The position numbers were made by a program, and so were the translations under genes. 64,000 nucleotides of DNA from Phycicoccus sp. M110.8. GTDB taxonomy: Bacteria > Actinomycetota > Actinomycetes > Actinomycetales > Dermatophilaceae. The stretch is from contig NZ_JAWDIC010000001.1 in NCBI RefSeq assembly GCF_032464895.1, positions 310,001 to 374,000 on the forward strand, written 5' to 3'. Shown here one piece after another: positions 32,728 through 43,472 of the stretch. The notes below the pieces were generated by a model, which had not been told where the DNA came from, made no database searches, and saw only the letters and a list, made by a program, of their open reading frames with translations. How positions within the stretch are numbered: position 1 is the first letter of the stretch; the number at the start of each line of letters is the position of its first letter.

Positions 32728-35358
32728 ATGACCGACGCCCTCATGACGCCTCGCGCCGCCACGATCCCCGACCGCCCCTCGATCGACGGGCTCGAGGACA
32801 AGTGGACGCAGGTATGGCGCGAGCAGGGCACCTTCACCTTCAACCGCGACTCGGCGACCGCCGCAGGTCGCGAGAGCGTGTTCTCGATCGACACCCCGCC
32901 GCCGACCGCGTCCGGGTCGCTGCACATCGGGCACGTGTTCTCCTACACCCACACCGACTGCATGGCCCGCTACAAGCGGATGTCCGGCTTCCACGTCTTC
33001 TACCCGATCGGCTGGGACGACAACGGCCTGCCGACGGAGAAGCGCGTGCAGAACTACTACGGCGTGCGCGGCGACGCCTCGCTGCCCTACGACCCGGACT
33101 TCACGCCCGCCCACCGGGGTGACGTCAAGAGCACCAAGGCCGCCGACGCCCAGCCGATCTCGCGGCAGAACTTCATCGAGCTGTGCGACGAGCTGACGGT
33201 CAAGGACGAGGAGGCGTTCGAGAGCCTCTTCCGGCGCCTGGGCCTGTCCTTCGACTGGGGCATCTCGTACCGCACGATCGACGACCGCTCCCGCGCGACC
33301 GCGCAGCAGGCGTTCCTGCGCAATCTGGCCCGCGGCGAGGCGTACCAGTCCGAGGCGCCGGGCCTGTGGGACGTGACCTTCCAGACGGCGGTGGCGCAGG
33401 CCGAGCTCGAGGCGAAGGACTACCCGGGGCACTACCACCGGGTCGCCTTCCACCCGACCGCCGAGGGCGCCGCACCCGTGTACATCGAGACCACGCGCCC
33501 CGAGCTCATCCCCGCGGTGGTCGCCCTCATCGCCCACCCCGACGACGAGCGGTATGCCGGCCTGTTCGGCACCACGGTCCGCTCACCGCTGTTCGGGGTC
33601 GAGGTGCCGGTGCTGGCGCACCCCGCTGCCGAGGCCGACAAGGGCGCCGGCATCGCGATGTGCTGCACCTTCGGCGACCTGACCGACGTGCTGTGGTGGC
33701 GAGAGCTGCAGCTGCCGACGCGGTCGGTCATCACCCGCAGCGGCCGGATCCAGGCGGAGGTGCCCGAGTGGCTCGCCGGTGGCCCGGGCGAGGCCCTGTT
33801 CGCCGAGCAGGTCGCCGGCAAGTCGACGTTCGGCGCCCGCGAGGCCATCGTGTCCGCGCTGCGCGAGTCCGGCGACCTCGACGGCGAGCCGACGCCCACG
33901 CAGCGCAAGGCCAACTTCTACGAGCGCGGTGAGAAGCCGCTCGAGATCGTCACCTCGCGGCAGTGGTACATCCGCAACGGTGGCCGCGACGCCGAGCTCA
34001 ACGCCGAGCTGATCGAGCGCGGTCGCGAGCTCGAGTGGCACCCGGCGTTCATGCGCTCGCGCTACGAGAACTGGGTCAGCGGACTCAACGGCGACTGGCT
34101 CATCTCGCGCCAGCGGTTCTTCGGTGTGCCGATCCCGGTCTGGTACCCCCTGGACGCCGACGGCGAGCCGGTCTACGACACCCCGATCGTGCCGTCGGAG
34201 GACCAGCTGCCCGTCGACCCGGCTGCGCAGGCCCCGGCCGGCTACGACGAGTCGCAGCGCGGCGAGCCCGGCGGCTTCGTCGGTGACCCGGACATCATGG
34301 ACACCTGGGCGACGTCGTCGCTCACGCCGCAGATCGCCGGCGGCTGGCGCGGCGACGACGCGCTCATGGACCTCGTCTTCCCCATGGACCTGCGTCCGCA
34401 GGGGCACGACATCATCCGCACCTGGCTGTTCTCGACGGTGGTGCGATCGCACTTCGAGTTCGGCTCGGTGCCGTGGCGCAACGCCGCCCTCTCGGGCTGG
34501 ATCCTCGACCCCGACCGCAAGAAGATGAGCAAGTCCAAGGGCAACGTCGTCACCCCGGAGGACGTCGTCAAGGAGCACTCCGCCGACGCCGTGCGCTACT
34601 GGGCCGCGAGCGGGCGCCTGGGTGCCGACGCGGCATACGACACCGGGCAGATGAAGGTCGGGCGCCGGCTGGCGATCAAGATCCTCAACGCCACCAAGTT
34701 CGCTCTGTCGTTCGGTGAGGTGGACGGCGACCTCGCCACCGCGGTGACCAACCCGCTCGACCGCTCGATGCTGGCCGCGCTCGGCGACGTCGTCGCCAAG
34801 GCGACCGCGGGCTTCGAGGCGTGGGACCACACCCGGGCGCTGGAGGTCACCGAGTCGTTCTTCTGGACCTTCTGCGACGACTACCTCGAGCTCGTCAAGG
34901 ACCGCGCCTACGGCGGCCAGGGCGAGGCTGAGGCGGCCTCCGCCCGCGCGGCCCTGCGCATCGCGCTCGACGTCCTGCTGCGTCTCTTCGCGCCGATGCT
35001 GCCGTACGTCACCGAGGAGGTCTGGTCCTGGTGGCACGACGGCTCGGTGCACCGCGCGCCCTGGCCGACCACGGACGACGTGGCCGCCGGCGTGGGCGGC
35101 GACCCCGAGGTCCTCGTCGCGGTCGGGGAGGCCCTGGCCGGCATCCGCAAGGCCAAGTCCGAGGCGAAGGTCGGCATGCGCGCCGAGGTCGCCGCGATCA
35201 CCCTGGCCGGACCGGACGCCTGGGCGCAGCGGGTCCAGCTGGCCGAGGCCGACCTGCGCGCGGCCGGCCGGGTGACCGGGGCGGTCGGCTACGCCGAGGC
35301 GGAGACGCCCGAGGCCCGCGACGCGGAGCTGATCCCGGTGGAGAAGCCGAAGGCTTGA
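32728..35358 (+). CDS. valS: Valine--tRNA ligase
   Basis: An 876-residue class I synthetase that charges tRNA-Val and edits threonine. ATG 32728 follows GGGAGGA. The signatures are ASGSLHIGHVFSYTHTD near residue 60 and KKMSKSKGNVVTPEDV near residue 595. The insertions after the first motif (RYKRMSGFHVFYPIGW) resemble the archaeal-like subfamily also found in some actinobacteria, rather than the E. coli form. There is no long C-terminal coiled coil. No T-box is visible upstream. The 3' end overlaps a convergent gene by 70 bases. Confidence 0.96.
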   Translation: MTDALMTPRAATIPDRPSIDGLEDKWTQVWREQGTFTFNRDSATAAGRESVFSIDTPPPTASGSLHIGHVFSYTHTDCMARYKRMSGFHVFYPIGWDDNGLPTEKRVQNYYGVRGDASLPYDPDFTPAHRGDVKSTKAADAQPISRQNFIELCDELTVKDEEAFESLFRRLGLSFDWGISYRTIDDRSRATAQQAFLRNLARGEAYQSEAPGLWDVTFQTAVAQAELEAKDYPGHYHRVAFHPTAEGAAPVYIETTRPELIPAVVALIAHPDDERYAGLFGTTVRSPLFGVEVPVLAHPAAEADKGAGIAMCCTFGDLTDVLWWRELQLPTRSVITRSGRIQAEVPEWLAGGPGEALFAEQVAGKSTFGAREAIVSALRESGDLDGEPTPTQRKANFYERGEKPLEIVTSRQWYIRNGGRDAELNAELIERGRELEWHPAFMRSRYENWVSGLNGDWLISRQRFFGVPIPVWYPLDADGEPVYDTPIVPSEDQLPVDPAAQAPAGYDESQRGEPGGFVGDPDIMDTWATSSLTPQIAGGWRGDDALMDLVFPMDLRPQGHDIIRTWLFSTVVRSHFEFGSVPWRNAALSGWILDPDRKKMSKSKGNVVTPEDVVKEHSADAVRYWAASGRLGADAAYDTGQMKVGRRLAIKILNATKFALSFGEVDGDLATAVTNPLDRSMLAALGDVVAKATAGFEAWDHTRALEVTESFFWTFCDDYLELVKDRAYGGQGEAEAASARAALRIALDVLLRLFAPMLPYVTEEVWSWWHDGSVHRAPWPTTDDVAAGVGGDPEVLVAVGEALAGIRKAKSEAKVGMRAEVAAITLAGPDAWAQRVQLAEADLRAAGRVTGAVGYAEAETPEARDAELIPVEKPKA

Positions 35359-35990
35359 ACCCGGCGGGCGCCGTCGGGCTGGACCGTGATCCACGGGGCG
35401 TCCCAGCCCGCGATCCCCAGGGTGCGGGTCGTGAACCGCGCCTCGTCGAGCAGCGTGACCTCGCCGCTCGCCGGGTCGTAGACGTCGAGCAGCCGGTCGC
35501 CGTCGCCAGGCAGCACCAGGGTGACGTGGCGCGGCAGCGTGGCCGACCCGATGTAGAGCAGGGCCGGCTCGCCGTCGGCGACCACGTCGAGCAGTCGGGC
35601 GTGGGCGGCGGCGAGCCCGCCGCGCCCGAGCTGTCGCAGCGGCCGCACCTGGTACTGCGTGCCCCGGCGGGCCGCGCCGAACTCCAGCTCCTTGAGCGCG
35701 CCCCACGGGGGCGTGCCGAGGGCGCGCGGCCAAGGCAGGTTCAGCCGCCCGCCGCCGGAGAAGAGCCGGTTGGTGCGGCGCATGACCACCCGCTCGTACG
35801 CCGCGAACCGTTCCTGCTCGGTGGCGCCGGGCGGGGCGTCGGCCCGCGGCCCCTCCCCCGTGGTGATCCACCGGGCGAACTCGGGGTTGACGAGCATCCT
35901 GGCCACGGTGAGGCACGCGGAGCCGCAGGTGACCGGGCTCTGCTGGACCGGGCCGACGTCACCGTTGTGCAACCGGAACCCCGTGGTCAT
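35289..35990 (-). CDS. Papain-like (peptidase C39-like) protein of unknown role
   Basis: A 233-residue soluble protein. The N-terminal QQSPVTCGSACLTVARML has the Gln/Cys arrangement of C39-like and papain-fold peptidases. A His in LPRHVTLVLPGDGD and an Asp in LDVYDPASGEV would complete a Cys-His-Asp triad. ATG 35990 (MTTGFRLHNG) has the better-spaced purine-rich site; an ATG at 35999 is in frame. The last 23 codons overlap the valS 3' end on the other strand, with no earlier stop. No signal peptide is seen, so it acts inside the cell or is exported by another route. Substrate unknown. Confidence 0.68.
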   Translation of the reverse strand: MTTGFRLHNGDVGPVQQSPVTCGSACLTVARMLVNPEFARWITTGEGPRADAPPGATEQERFAAYERVVMRRTNRLFSGGGRLNLPWPRALGTPPWGALKELEFGAARRGTQYQVRPLRQLGRGGLAAAHARLLDVVADGEPALLYIGSATLPRHVTLVLPGDGDRLLDVYDPASGEVTLLDEARFTTRTLGIAGWDAPWITVQPDGARRVQAFGFSTGISSASRASGVSASA

Positions 35991-36035
35991 GCGCCCCATC
36001 CTTGCCGGTGCCGACGGGGTCGTCCACCACGCAGG

Positions 36036-36614
36036 TCAGCAGCGTCCGGCGTGGGCGAGCAGCCGGTGCTGGGGCGCCGCCCAGTCGGGGACGTCGAGGA
36101 CCGGCCCGAACCGCACCGGCCGGTCGGCGTCGGTGATGGCATCCCGGGCCACCGGCCACAGGTCCATGGCCAGGCCGGGCGGGATGGGGCGCGGCTGCTC
36201 GACCGCCTGGGAGACGTCCCACCCGTGCAGCGTGATCTCGAGGGCGCCCACCGCCCCGAGCAGCTCCCGCGACAGGCTCAGGTCGCCCAGCCCCACGTCG
36301 CCCTGCGGGCTGGCGTGCCAGTGGCCGACGAGGGCCCGCGCCCGGGCGCAGATCCGGTCGAGCAGTGCCCTGCCGCCCTCCCCCGGTGCGGCGGGCACGA
36401 GCTCGAGCCGCGGCGCCGAGGCCGCCTGCGCCATCGCGTCGAGCGAGTCCTCCATGTGCTCCAGCAGGGCGAGCAGGTCCCACTCGGCGCAGGGCGTCCG
36501 GTTGTGCAGGTCGGCCTCCGTGACGAGGCGCAGGCTGGCGCCGGTGTATGCGATCGCGCGCTCGAGCAGCTCGACCGCACCCGGCGGCCGGCCCACGCCG
36601 GTCGCGGTGGTCAT
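36036..36614 (-). CDS. TIGR03086-family (DinB/maleylpyruvate isomerase-like) protein
   Basis: A 192-residue four-helix-bundle protein of the mycothiol-related metal-binding superfamily. Landmarks are LHNRTPCAEWDLLALLEHM, in which His lies in a metal-ligand position, and a later LEITLHGWDVSQA with the second typical His. Members are common in actinobacteria and often lack a known substrate. The ATG at 36614 is used; a GTG at 36626 overlaps the sigma factor stop in GTGA and is equally possible. It is probably cotranscribed with that sigma factor. Confidence 0.82.
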   Translation of the reverse strand: MTTATGVGRPPGAVELLERAIAYTGASLRLVTEADLHNRTPCAEWDLLALLEHMEDSLDAMAQAASAPRLELVPAAPGEGGRALLDRICARARALVGHWHASPQGDVGLGDLSLSRELLGAVGALEITLHGWDVSQAVEQPRPIPPGLAMDLWPVARDAITDADRPVRFGPVLDVPDWAAPQHRLLAHAGRC

Positions 36615-36622
36615 GGCCGGGC

Positions 36623-37627
36623 TCACGTCGTGGCGACGTGGTCCGCGGGCAGCACCGCGGGCAGGCCGAAGGTCTCGAAGAGCCGCACGTCGAAGAACGC
36701 CGCCACGTGGCTGACCCGGCCGTCGGTCACGGTCAGGACCTGCAGGTGGAACGGGGTGAACGTGCCGTCGGGCTGGCGCATGTACAGCCCGAACGCCGGC
36801 TGGCCGTTGGCCGAGGTGGCGACCATCGGCATGTCGTGGACCCCACCGGGGCACTGGGTGTCGATGAGCCGTCCGATCTTCTCGGCCCCGCGGTACCACC
36901 CCGGGAACGGCGGCATCTCCCACACGGCGTCGGCGGTCAGCATGCTGACGATGGAGCTGATGTCCTTGTCCCAGAATGCCTGGACGTACCGGTCGAGCAG
37001 GGCGCGCTGGTCCTCGTCGAGCCGGTCCTCCACCGTGTCGGCGGTGACGTTGACCCTGGCCAGCTGGGCGTGCGCCCGCTGGAGCGCGCTGTTGACGGCC
37101 GCCTCCGTGGTGTCGAGCGCCTCGGCCACCTCGGCAGCGCGCCAGCGCAGCACGTCGCGCAGGATGAGCACGGCACGCTGGCGGGCGGGCAGGTGCTGCA
37201 GCGCCGCCACGAACGCCAGCCGGATGCTGTCCCGCTCGGCGACGATGCTGGCGGGGTCGGCGGTGTCGGCCGCGACCAGCGGGTCCGGGGCCGGCTCGAG
37301 CCACGCCACGTCAGTGGAGGCGACCACGCGCTCCCCCGGGTCGCTCTCGGGCGTGCCGAGCCCCGTGGGCAGCGGCCGGCGGTCCTTGCCCTCCAGCGAG
37401 GACAGGCACACGTTCGTGGCGATCCGGTAGAGCCAGGTCCGCACCGAGGAGCGCCCCTCGAACGCGCCGTACGCGCGCCAGGCCCGGATGTAGGTCTCCT
37501 GGACCAGGTCCTCCGCGTCGTGGATCGATCCCGTCATGCGGTAGCAGTGGGCGGTCAGCTCGCGCCGGTAGGTGTCGGACAGCTCCGGGAAGTCCTCCGC
37601 CGCCGCCCGCTCGCGCACCTCGGTCAT
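36623..37627 (-). CDS. ECF sigma factor with SnoaL-like C-terminal domain (SigG/TIGR02960 type)
   Basis: A 334-residue sigma factor starting at ATG 37627 behind GGAGGA. Region 2 is seen in AHCYRMTGSIHDAEDLVQE and WLYRIATNVCLSSL. Region 4 is in LPARQRAVLILRDVLRW and TTEAAVNSALQRAHAQL. After residue 205 a SnoaL/NTF2-like domain follows (LLDRYVQAFWDKDISS, then PPFPGWYRGAEKIG), as in mycobacterial SigG-like factors. In these families the extra domain tunes activity in place of an anti-sigma factor, and none is adjacent. It heads a small minus-strand operon. Confidence 0.93.
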   Translation of the reverse strand: MTEVRERAAAEDFPELSDTYRRELTAHCYRMTGSIHDAEDLVQETYIRAWRAYGAFEGRSSVRTWLYRIATNVCLSSLEGKDRRPLPTGLGTPESDPGERVVASTDVAWLEPAPDPLVAADTADPASIVAERDSIRLAFVAALQHLPARQRAVLILRDVLRWRAAEVAEALDTTEAAVNSALQRAHAQLARVNVTADTVEDRLDEDQRALLDRYVQAFWDKDISSIVSMLTADAVWEMPPFPGWYRGAEKIGRLIDTQCPGGVHDMPMVATSANGQPAFGLYMRQPDGTFTPFHLQVLTVTDGRVSHVAAFFDVRLFETFGLPAVLPADHVATT

Positions 37628-37851
37628 GCCGTCTCCTCCATCGGTCCCCGTCCCAGCGTAGGCCGCAGGGCGTCTCGCAGGGACAGACCAGCGCGCCTCG
37701 CAGAACTCATCGCTGCCCGCCCAAGAACTTCCGGCCCACTCGCGCCCACGGACCTTTATAACGAATCGCGCCCGAAGGCCGGCAACTCCTTTGCCACCCC
37801 GACGGCTCGTCCCTAGGGTCGGTGCGTGACTCGGAGGGGACGGGGGCAGGT
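37628..37851. promoter_or_regulatory. Divergent promoter region, sigma factor and DUF4129 gene
   Basis: This 224-base gap contains a -10-like TATAAC at about 37757-37762 in a locally A+T-richer patch, and an inverted repeat GGCAA/TTGCC near 37781-37795. The repeat would lie just downstream of a plus-strand start and could be an operator. Nothing else is recognisable. Confidence 0.4.
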
Positions 37852-38577
37852 GTGAACCGCAAGGCATGGGCGCTGCTCGGTGGCGCGGGCGTGACGCTGC
37901 TGCTGTCCGCATGGGTGTCGGCGGCCGGTCCGGTCGGCGTCTTCGCCCGGCAGGACTTCAGCGGCCCCGGGACCAGCGCCCCCGGCGAGGAGTACGGCTC
38001 GGGAGCCATCCAGGGCACCGTGAAGGAGCTCGGCTCGAAGGGGCGCACCGCGCCCCAGTCGTCGGCCGTCGCCGAGGTGGTCGCGTGGTCGGTGAAGGTC
38101 GTGCTCGTCCTCGTGGTGCTCGCCGTGCTCGTGACCATCGGGCGGGCCGTCGTCGCCCAGCTGCGCACCACGACACGCACCGACGAGGGGCCCCGCGCCA
38201 CCGCCGACGTGACCCCGGACGTGATGCTCGCCGCGGTCCGCGAGAGCGAGGAGCTGCTGGCCACGGGCACCCCGGCGAACGCCGTCGTGGCGGCCTGGGT
38301 GGCCCTGGAGGAGGCAGCCCGTACGGCCGGTATCGGCGACGACCGGTCCCGGACCTCGGAGGAGCTCGTCGGCACCGTCCTGCGACGGCTCGACGTCGAC
38401 GCCGGCGCGCTCGACCGCCTCGGCGCGCTCTACCGCGAGGCGCGCTTCTCCCGGCACGAGATCGGGGAGGACCTCCGGACCCAGGCACGCGACGCGCTGC
38501 GGCAGGTCCAGGCCGACATCGCCCGCGGCCGTCCCCCGCGCCCGGCCCGCGAGCGCATGGCCGGGGCCCGCCGGTGA
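37852..38577 (+). CDS. DUF4129 membrane protein
   Basis: A 241-residue protein, start GTG 37852 behind GGGGGCAGG. Two helices are visible, one at residues 5-25 and one at 78-100, with a periplasmic loop between. The cytoplasmic C-terminal half is the DUF4129 region (AAWVALEEAARTAG, then LGALYREARFSRHEIG). DUF4129 proteins accompany MoxR ATPases and DUF58 proteins in actinobacterial clusters of uncertain role, perhaps assembly or transglutaminase-linked surface functions. Its stop overlaps the next GTG. Confidence 0.82.
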   Translation: MNRKAWALLGGAGVTLLLSAWVSAAGPVGVFARQDFSGPGTSAPGEEYGSGAIQGTVKELGSKGRTAPQSSAVAEVVAWSVKVVLVLVVLAVLVTIGRAVVAQLRTTTRTDEGPRATADVTPDVMLAAVRESEELLATGTPANAVVAAWVALEEAARTAGIGDDRSRTSEELVGTVLRRLDVDAGALDRLGALYREARFSRHEIGEDLRTQARDALRQVQADIARGRPPRPARERMAGARR

Positions 38578-39077
38578 TCGCCCGCCTCCGGGCCCTGCCC
38601 GCGGCCGGACAGCTCGCCGTCGCCCTCTGCGCGGCGGTGCTGGTGGGCGGCCTGCTCGCGCTGGTGCCCGGCCTGGTGAACCCGGCCATCCTGCTGGCCT
38701 GCACCGCCGTCGTGGCGACCTTCGGCGTGCTGGTCCAGTGGCTGTGGCAGCACCAGCACACCACCGACTGGTCCAACCACTTCACCGACGGCACCGGCGC
38801 GCGCGGCAGCGACGTGCGCATGACGCGGCTCGCCGAGACCGTCGACGCCACGGTCGCCGGCGACGCGGTGGCCCAGACCCAGCTGCACGAGACCCTGCGG
38901 GCCCTCGCCGAGGAGCGGCTGCGTCGCCGTCGCGGCCTGCGCCTGTCCGGCGACGACGCCGCCGACGTGCGCGCCGCCCTCGGCCCGGACCTCACGGCAT
39001 ACCTCGCCAACCCGCCGACGGGCCGGCTCACCGCCGCCCGCGTCGAGGCGTACATCACCACCCTGGAGGAGATCTGA
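38574..39077 (+). CDS. Small membrane protein of the MoxR/DUF58 cluster
   Basis: A 167-residue protein with a GTG start overlapping the DUF4129 stop. Two hydrophobic helices fill residues 12-55, followed by a soluble helical domain (ALAEERLRRRRGLRLSGDDA, then TAARVEAYITTLEEI). Genes of this size and layout are common between DUF4129 and MoxR in actinobacteria, but I cannot name a family. Its stop abuts the MoxR start directly, so the operon is tight. Confidence 0.72.
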   Translation: MIARLRALPAAGQLAVALCAAVLVGGLLALVPGLVNPAILLACTAVVATFGVLVQWLWQHQHTTDWSNHFTDGTGARGSDVRMTRLAETVDATVAGDAVAQTQLHETLRALAEERLRRRRGLRLSGDDAADVRAALGPDLTAYLANPPTGRLTAARVEAYITTLEEI

Positions 39078-40076
39078 GTGAACACCACCACCCTGTCCCT
39101 GAACGAGGTCTCCGACCGGGCCGGTGCGATCCTGGCCGAGGTCGAGCGGGCGGTCGTCGGCAAGCGGCACAGCCTCGAGCTCGTCCTCGCCGGCGTGCTC
39201 GCCGGCGGCCACGTGCTCATGGAGGACTTCCCCGGGCTCGGCAAGACCCTGGCGGCGCGCTCGTTCGCCCAGGCGCTGGGGCTGGAGTTCGCGCGGGCGC
39301 AGTTCACCCCCGACCTCCTGCCCAGCGACCTCACCGGCTCGTTCCTGTACGACCAGCGCACGTCGGAGTTCACCTTCCGCAAGGGCCCGCTGTTCACCGG
39401 GCTGCTGCTCGCGGACGAGATCAACCGCACGCCCCCGAAGACGCAGTCGGCCCTCCTCGAGGCGATGCAGGAGGGCCAGGCGACGGTCGAGGGCGAGACG
39501 TTCCGCCTCCCCAGGCCGTTCCACGTGCTCGCGACGGCCAACCCGGTCGAGTACGAGGGCACCTACCCGCTCCCGGAGGCCCAGCTCGACCGCTTCCTGC
39601 TGCGCGTGTCGTTCGGCTACCCCACCGCGTCCGAGGAGTGGGAGGTGCTCCAGCGCCGGATGGGCCGCCGGCAGGAGGAGCAGCAGGTCGCCCAGGTCAC
39701 CGACGCCGAGGGCCTGCTCGCGATGCAGGCTGCGGTCGAGACGGTCACCGTCGACGAGGGCGTGGGCCAGTACTGCGTCAAGCTCGTCGCCGCGACGCGC
39801 AGCCACCAGAACCTGCTCATGGGGTCCTCGCCGCGAGGCTCGCTCGCGCTGCTGCTGACGAGCCGGGCGTATGCCGTGCTGCGCGGCCGCGACTACGTCA
39901 CCCCCGAGGACGTCAAGGCCGTCGCGCACGCCGCGCTCGACCACCGCGTGGCCGTGCGGCCCGAGCTGTGGATGAACGACGTGTCCGCCGCGAGCGTCGT
40001 GGACTCGGTGCTCACGTCGGTGCCGACGCCCGCCGCGACGGGCAGCAGCGCACGCAGCGGGTTCGAGCGCCCGTGA
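39078..40076 (+). CDS. MoxR-family AAA+ ATPase
   Basis: A 332-residue chaperone-like ATPase. The GTG at 39078 abuts the previous stop. Walker A is the MoxR variant DFPGLGKTLAARSFA, Walker B is LLLADEINRTPPKTQSALLEAM, sensor 1 is VLATANPVEYEGTYPLPEAQ, and the Arg finger follows in LDRFLLRVSFGYP. MoxR proteins remodel or insert cofactors into von Willebrand-type partners, here most likely the DUF58 protein encoded next. Stop and next GTG overlap. Confidence 0.93.
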   Translation: MNTTTLSLNEVSDRAGAILAEVERAVVGKRHSLELVLAGVLAGGHVLMEDFPGLGKTLAARSFAQALGLEFARAQFTPDLLPSDLTGSFLYDQRTSEFTFRKGPLFTGLLLADEINRTPPKTQSALLEAMQEGQATVEGETFRLPRPFHVLATANPVEYEGTYPLPEAQLDRFLLRVSFGYPTASEEWEVLQRRMGRRQEEQQVAQVTDAEGLLAMQAAVETVTVDEGVGQYCVKLVAATRSHQNLLMGSSPRGSLALLLTSRAYAVLRGRDYVTPEDVKAVAHAALDHRVAVRPELWMNDVSAASVVDSVLTSVPTPAATGSSARSGFERP

Positions 40077-41446
40077 GCCGACCCGTCGGCAGGCGGCTGC
40101 AGGCGCGCTGGCAGGCGACGCCGGCGCACGTGCGGGCCACGCTGCTCGGCTTCCTCCTGCTCGCCACAGGGGTGCTGCTGCGCCGGCCCGACGCCGTGGC
40201 GCTGGGTGCGCCGCTGGTCGTCGTCGCCGTGTGGGCCCTGGCCGTGCGCCCCGGCCGCTCCCCCGAGGTGCACGCCGGCGTGCGGCACACGGTCCTGCGC
40301 GAGGGCCAGGCCACCGCCTGGACCACCACCGTGCAGCCGGCACCGGGCGTCGAGGACCTCGGAGTCGCGCTCCTGCCGACCCCCCACACGAGCTACACCC
40401 CGACGAGCCGCGCCCAGGGCGCCGCCCTGGCGCCCGACGGGGAGCCGGCCCGCCTCGACCTGGTCTGCCAGAGCACGCGCTGGGGCCACCGCAGCCTCGG
40501 CCCGGCCACGATCGCCGTCGGCAGCGCGTTCGGCGGCTTCACCTGGGAGCCCGAGCCGGTCACCTCCGACCCGGTCTCGACGGTGCCGCTGCCGGACCAC
40601 TTCACGGCCCGCGCGCAGGTGCCGCACCCCGACGGCCTCGTCGGGCGCAGCCGCTCGGCCCACCTCGGCGACGGCGGCGAGCTCGCCGACATCCGCCCGT
40701 TCCGGTTCGGTGACCGGCTGCGCCGCGTGCACTGGCCGGTGTCCGTGCGCACCGGCACGCTGCACGTCACCGCCACCCACGCCGACCAGGACAGCGAGAT
40801 CCTGCTGCTCGTCGACGCCATGCACGACCTCGGCCGCAGCAGCGGCCCCGGGGGTCCGAGCAGCAGCCTCGACAACGCCGCCCGCGCGGCCGGGGCCATC
40901 GCCGAGCACTACCTGCGCACCGGCGACCGGGTCGGCCTGCTCGTCCTGGGCGCGCGCGACCTGCCCCGCGTCCAGGCAGCCGCCGGGAACAACCACCTGC
41001 GCCGCCTGCTCGACGTGCTCTCCCGGGTGCGGGTCGCCGACAGCACGGTGAGCGACGAGCGGCGGCTGCGCGGCCAGCTGCGCCACCACGTCGGCGCCGG
41101 CACCCTCGTCGTCGTCCTCACCCCGGCCGTCTCGGTCGAGGTGCTCGCCCACGCCGTCTCGCTGGCCCGCAGGGGCGTGGCGGTCGTCGCGATAGACACC
41201 CTGCCAGCCGACTTCGCCCGCCCGGACCTGCCCGACGAGCGCCTGGCCGAGCTCACCTCGGTGCAGGACCACCCCGTGGGGGCTCGCCTGGCCTGGCGGA
41301 TCCGCCTCCTCGAGCGGGAGCGGGAGATGCTCCGCGCACGGGACGCCGGGGTGCCGATCGTGCCGTGGACAGGCCCGGGGACCCTCGACCTGGTGCTCCG
41401 CGACCTCGGCCGGCGCTCCCGGGCGCCGCGGGTGGTGAGCCGCTGA
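40073..41446 (+). CDS. DUF58 protein, MoxR partner
   Basis: A 457-residue protein with two N-terminal helices (residues 22-55). The DUF58 core motif is seen as IRPFRFGDRLRRVHWPVSVR, where Arg, Gly-Asp and His-Trp are typical. After it comes a von Willebrand A-like domain (SEILLLVDAMHDL, then AGTLVVVLTPAVSVE). It would act with the MoxR ATPase encoded four bases upstream. The GTG overlaps the moxR stop in GTGA. Function of the family is poorly defined. Confidence 0.88.
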   Translation: MSRPVGRRLQARWQATPAHVRATLLGFLLLATGVLLRRPDAVALGAPLVVVAVWALAVRPGRSPEVHAGVRHTVLREGQATAWTTTVQPAPGVEDLGVALLPTPHTSYTPTSRAQGAALAPDGEPARLDLVCQSTRWGHRSLGPATIAVGSAFGGFTWEPEPVTSDPVSTVPLPDHFTARAQVPHPDGLVGRSRSAHLGDGGELADIRPFRFGDRLRRVHWPVSVRTGTLHVTATHADQDSEILLLVDAMHDLGRSSGPGGPSSSLDNAARAAGAIAEHYLRTGDRVGLLVLGARDLPRVQAAAGNNHLRRLLDVLSRVRVADSTVSDERRLRGQLRHHVGAGTLVVVLTPAVSVEVLAHAVSLARRGVAVVAIDTLPADFARPDLPDERLAELTSVQDHPVGARLAWRIRLLEREREMLRARDAGVPIVPWTGPGTLDLVLRDLGRRSRAPRVVSR

Positions 41447-41961
41447 TGGCCCGCTCCCACGTCGTCCTGCGGGCCGTGCTCGCCGCGGCCTCCGTGGCCC
41501 TCGCCGCCGTCACCGCGGTGGCCGCCGTCAGCCCGCTGTGGGTGGCGCTGGTCCTGCTCGTCGCGTTCACGGCATACGCGGCACTGCGGCCCGGCACGCA
41601 CGCGGTGACGGTCCTGCTCGCCGCGCACCTGCTGCACTGGCTCACCACCGTCCCGGCCCCCGTGGGTGGGCGCGTCTGGCTGCTCACGGTCGTGGCCGCC
41701 CTCCTCGCGCTGCTCCTGCACACCAGCGCCGCACTCGCGGCGGCCTACCCGCAGGGAGCTCCCGTGCCGCCTGCGGCGGTGCGCCGCTGGAGCCGTCGCA
41801 CCGCGCTCGTGGTCGCCGGCTGCCTGCCGGTCTGGGCCGTGACCAGCCTGGTCAGCGGCAGCGGCACCCCCGGGGAGGGCACGCTGACGTATGCCGCCAT
41901 CGCGGGCACCGCGCTGCTCGCCCTCGGCGTGTGGCTGGTCGCCCGCGAACCCCAGCACTGA
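41446..41961 (+). CDS. Integral membrane protein, end of the MoxR cluster
   Basis: A 171-residue protein whose ATG overlaps the DUF58 stop in TGATG. It has about five hydrophobic helices in 170 residues with short loops and no recognisable motif. Position as last gene of a tight operon before a strong terminator suggests a structural helper of the MoxR/DUF58 system. Confidence 0.7.
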   Translation: MARSHVVLRAVLAAASVALAAVTAVAAVSPLWVALVLLVAFTAYAALRPGTHAVTVLLAAHLLHWLTTVPAPVGGRVWLLTVVAALLALLLHTSAALAAAYPQGAPVPPAAVRRWSRRTALVVAGCLPVWAVTSLVSGSGTPGEGTLTYAAIAGTALLALGVWLVAREPQH

Positions 41962-41993
41962 CCCCGGCTCCCGGCACGAGCCCTCGTGAACGC

Positions 41994-42027
41994 ACCAGCC
42001 CCGACGGCACGGGCCGTCGGGGCTGGT
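41994..42027. terminator. Bidirectional terminator between the MoxR cluster and clpX
   Basis: A perfect 15-bp stem (41994-42008 with 42013-42027) around a 4-base loop lies between converging genes. The stem is long and G+C-rich and can serve both strands. Confidence 0.85.
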
Positions 42028-42057
42028 CTGTCGGACGGGACGGAGCCCGCCGGGGGG

Positions 42058-43335
<1,278 letters not shown>

Positions 43336-43472
43336 GCGACGTCCTCCGTGTGTTGGTGCGGGCGCGGTGCCCGCCTCCGGTGCTGCCCGGTGTCGCGGCA
43401 GCAGGTCCGACGGTACCCGCCGGACCACTCCATTCTCCCCATTGAATCGCCGAGACCCAGCCGGGGTCTGCC

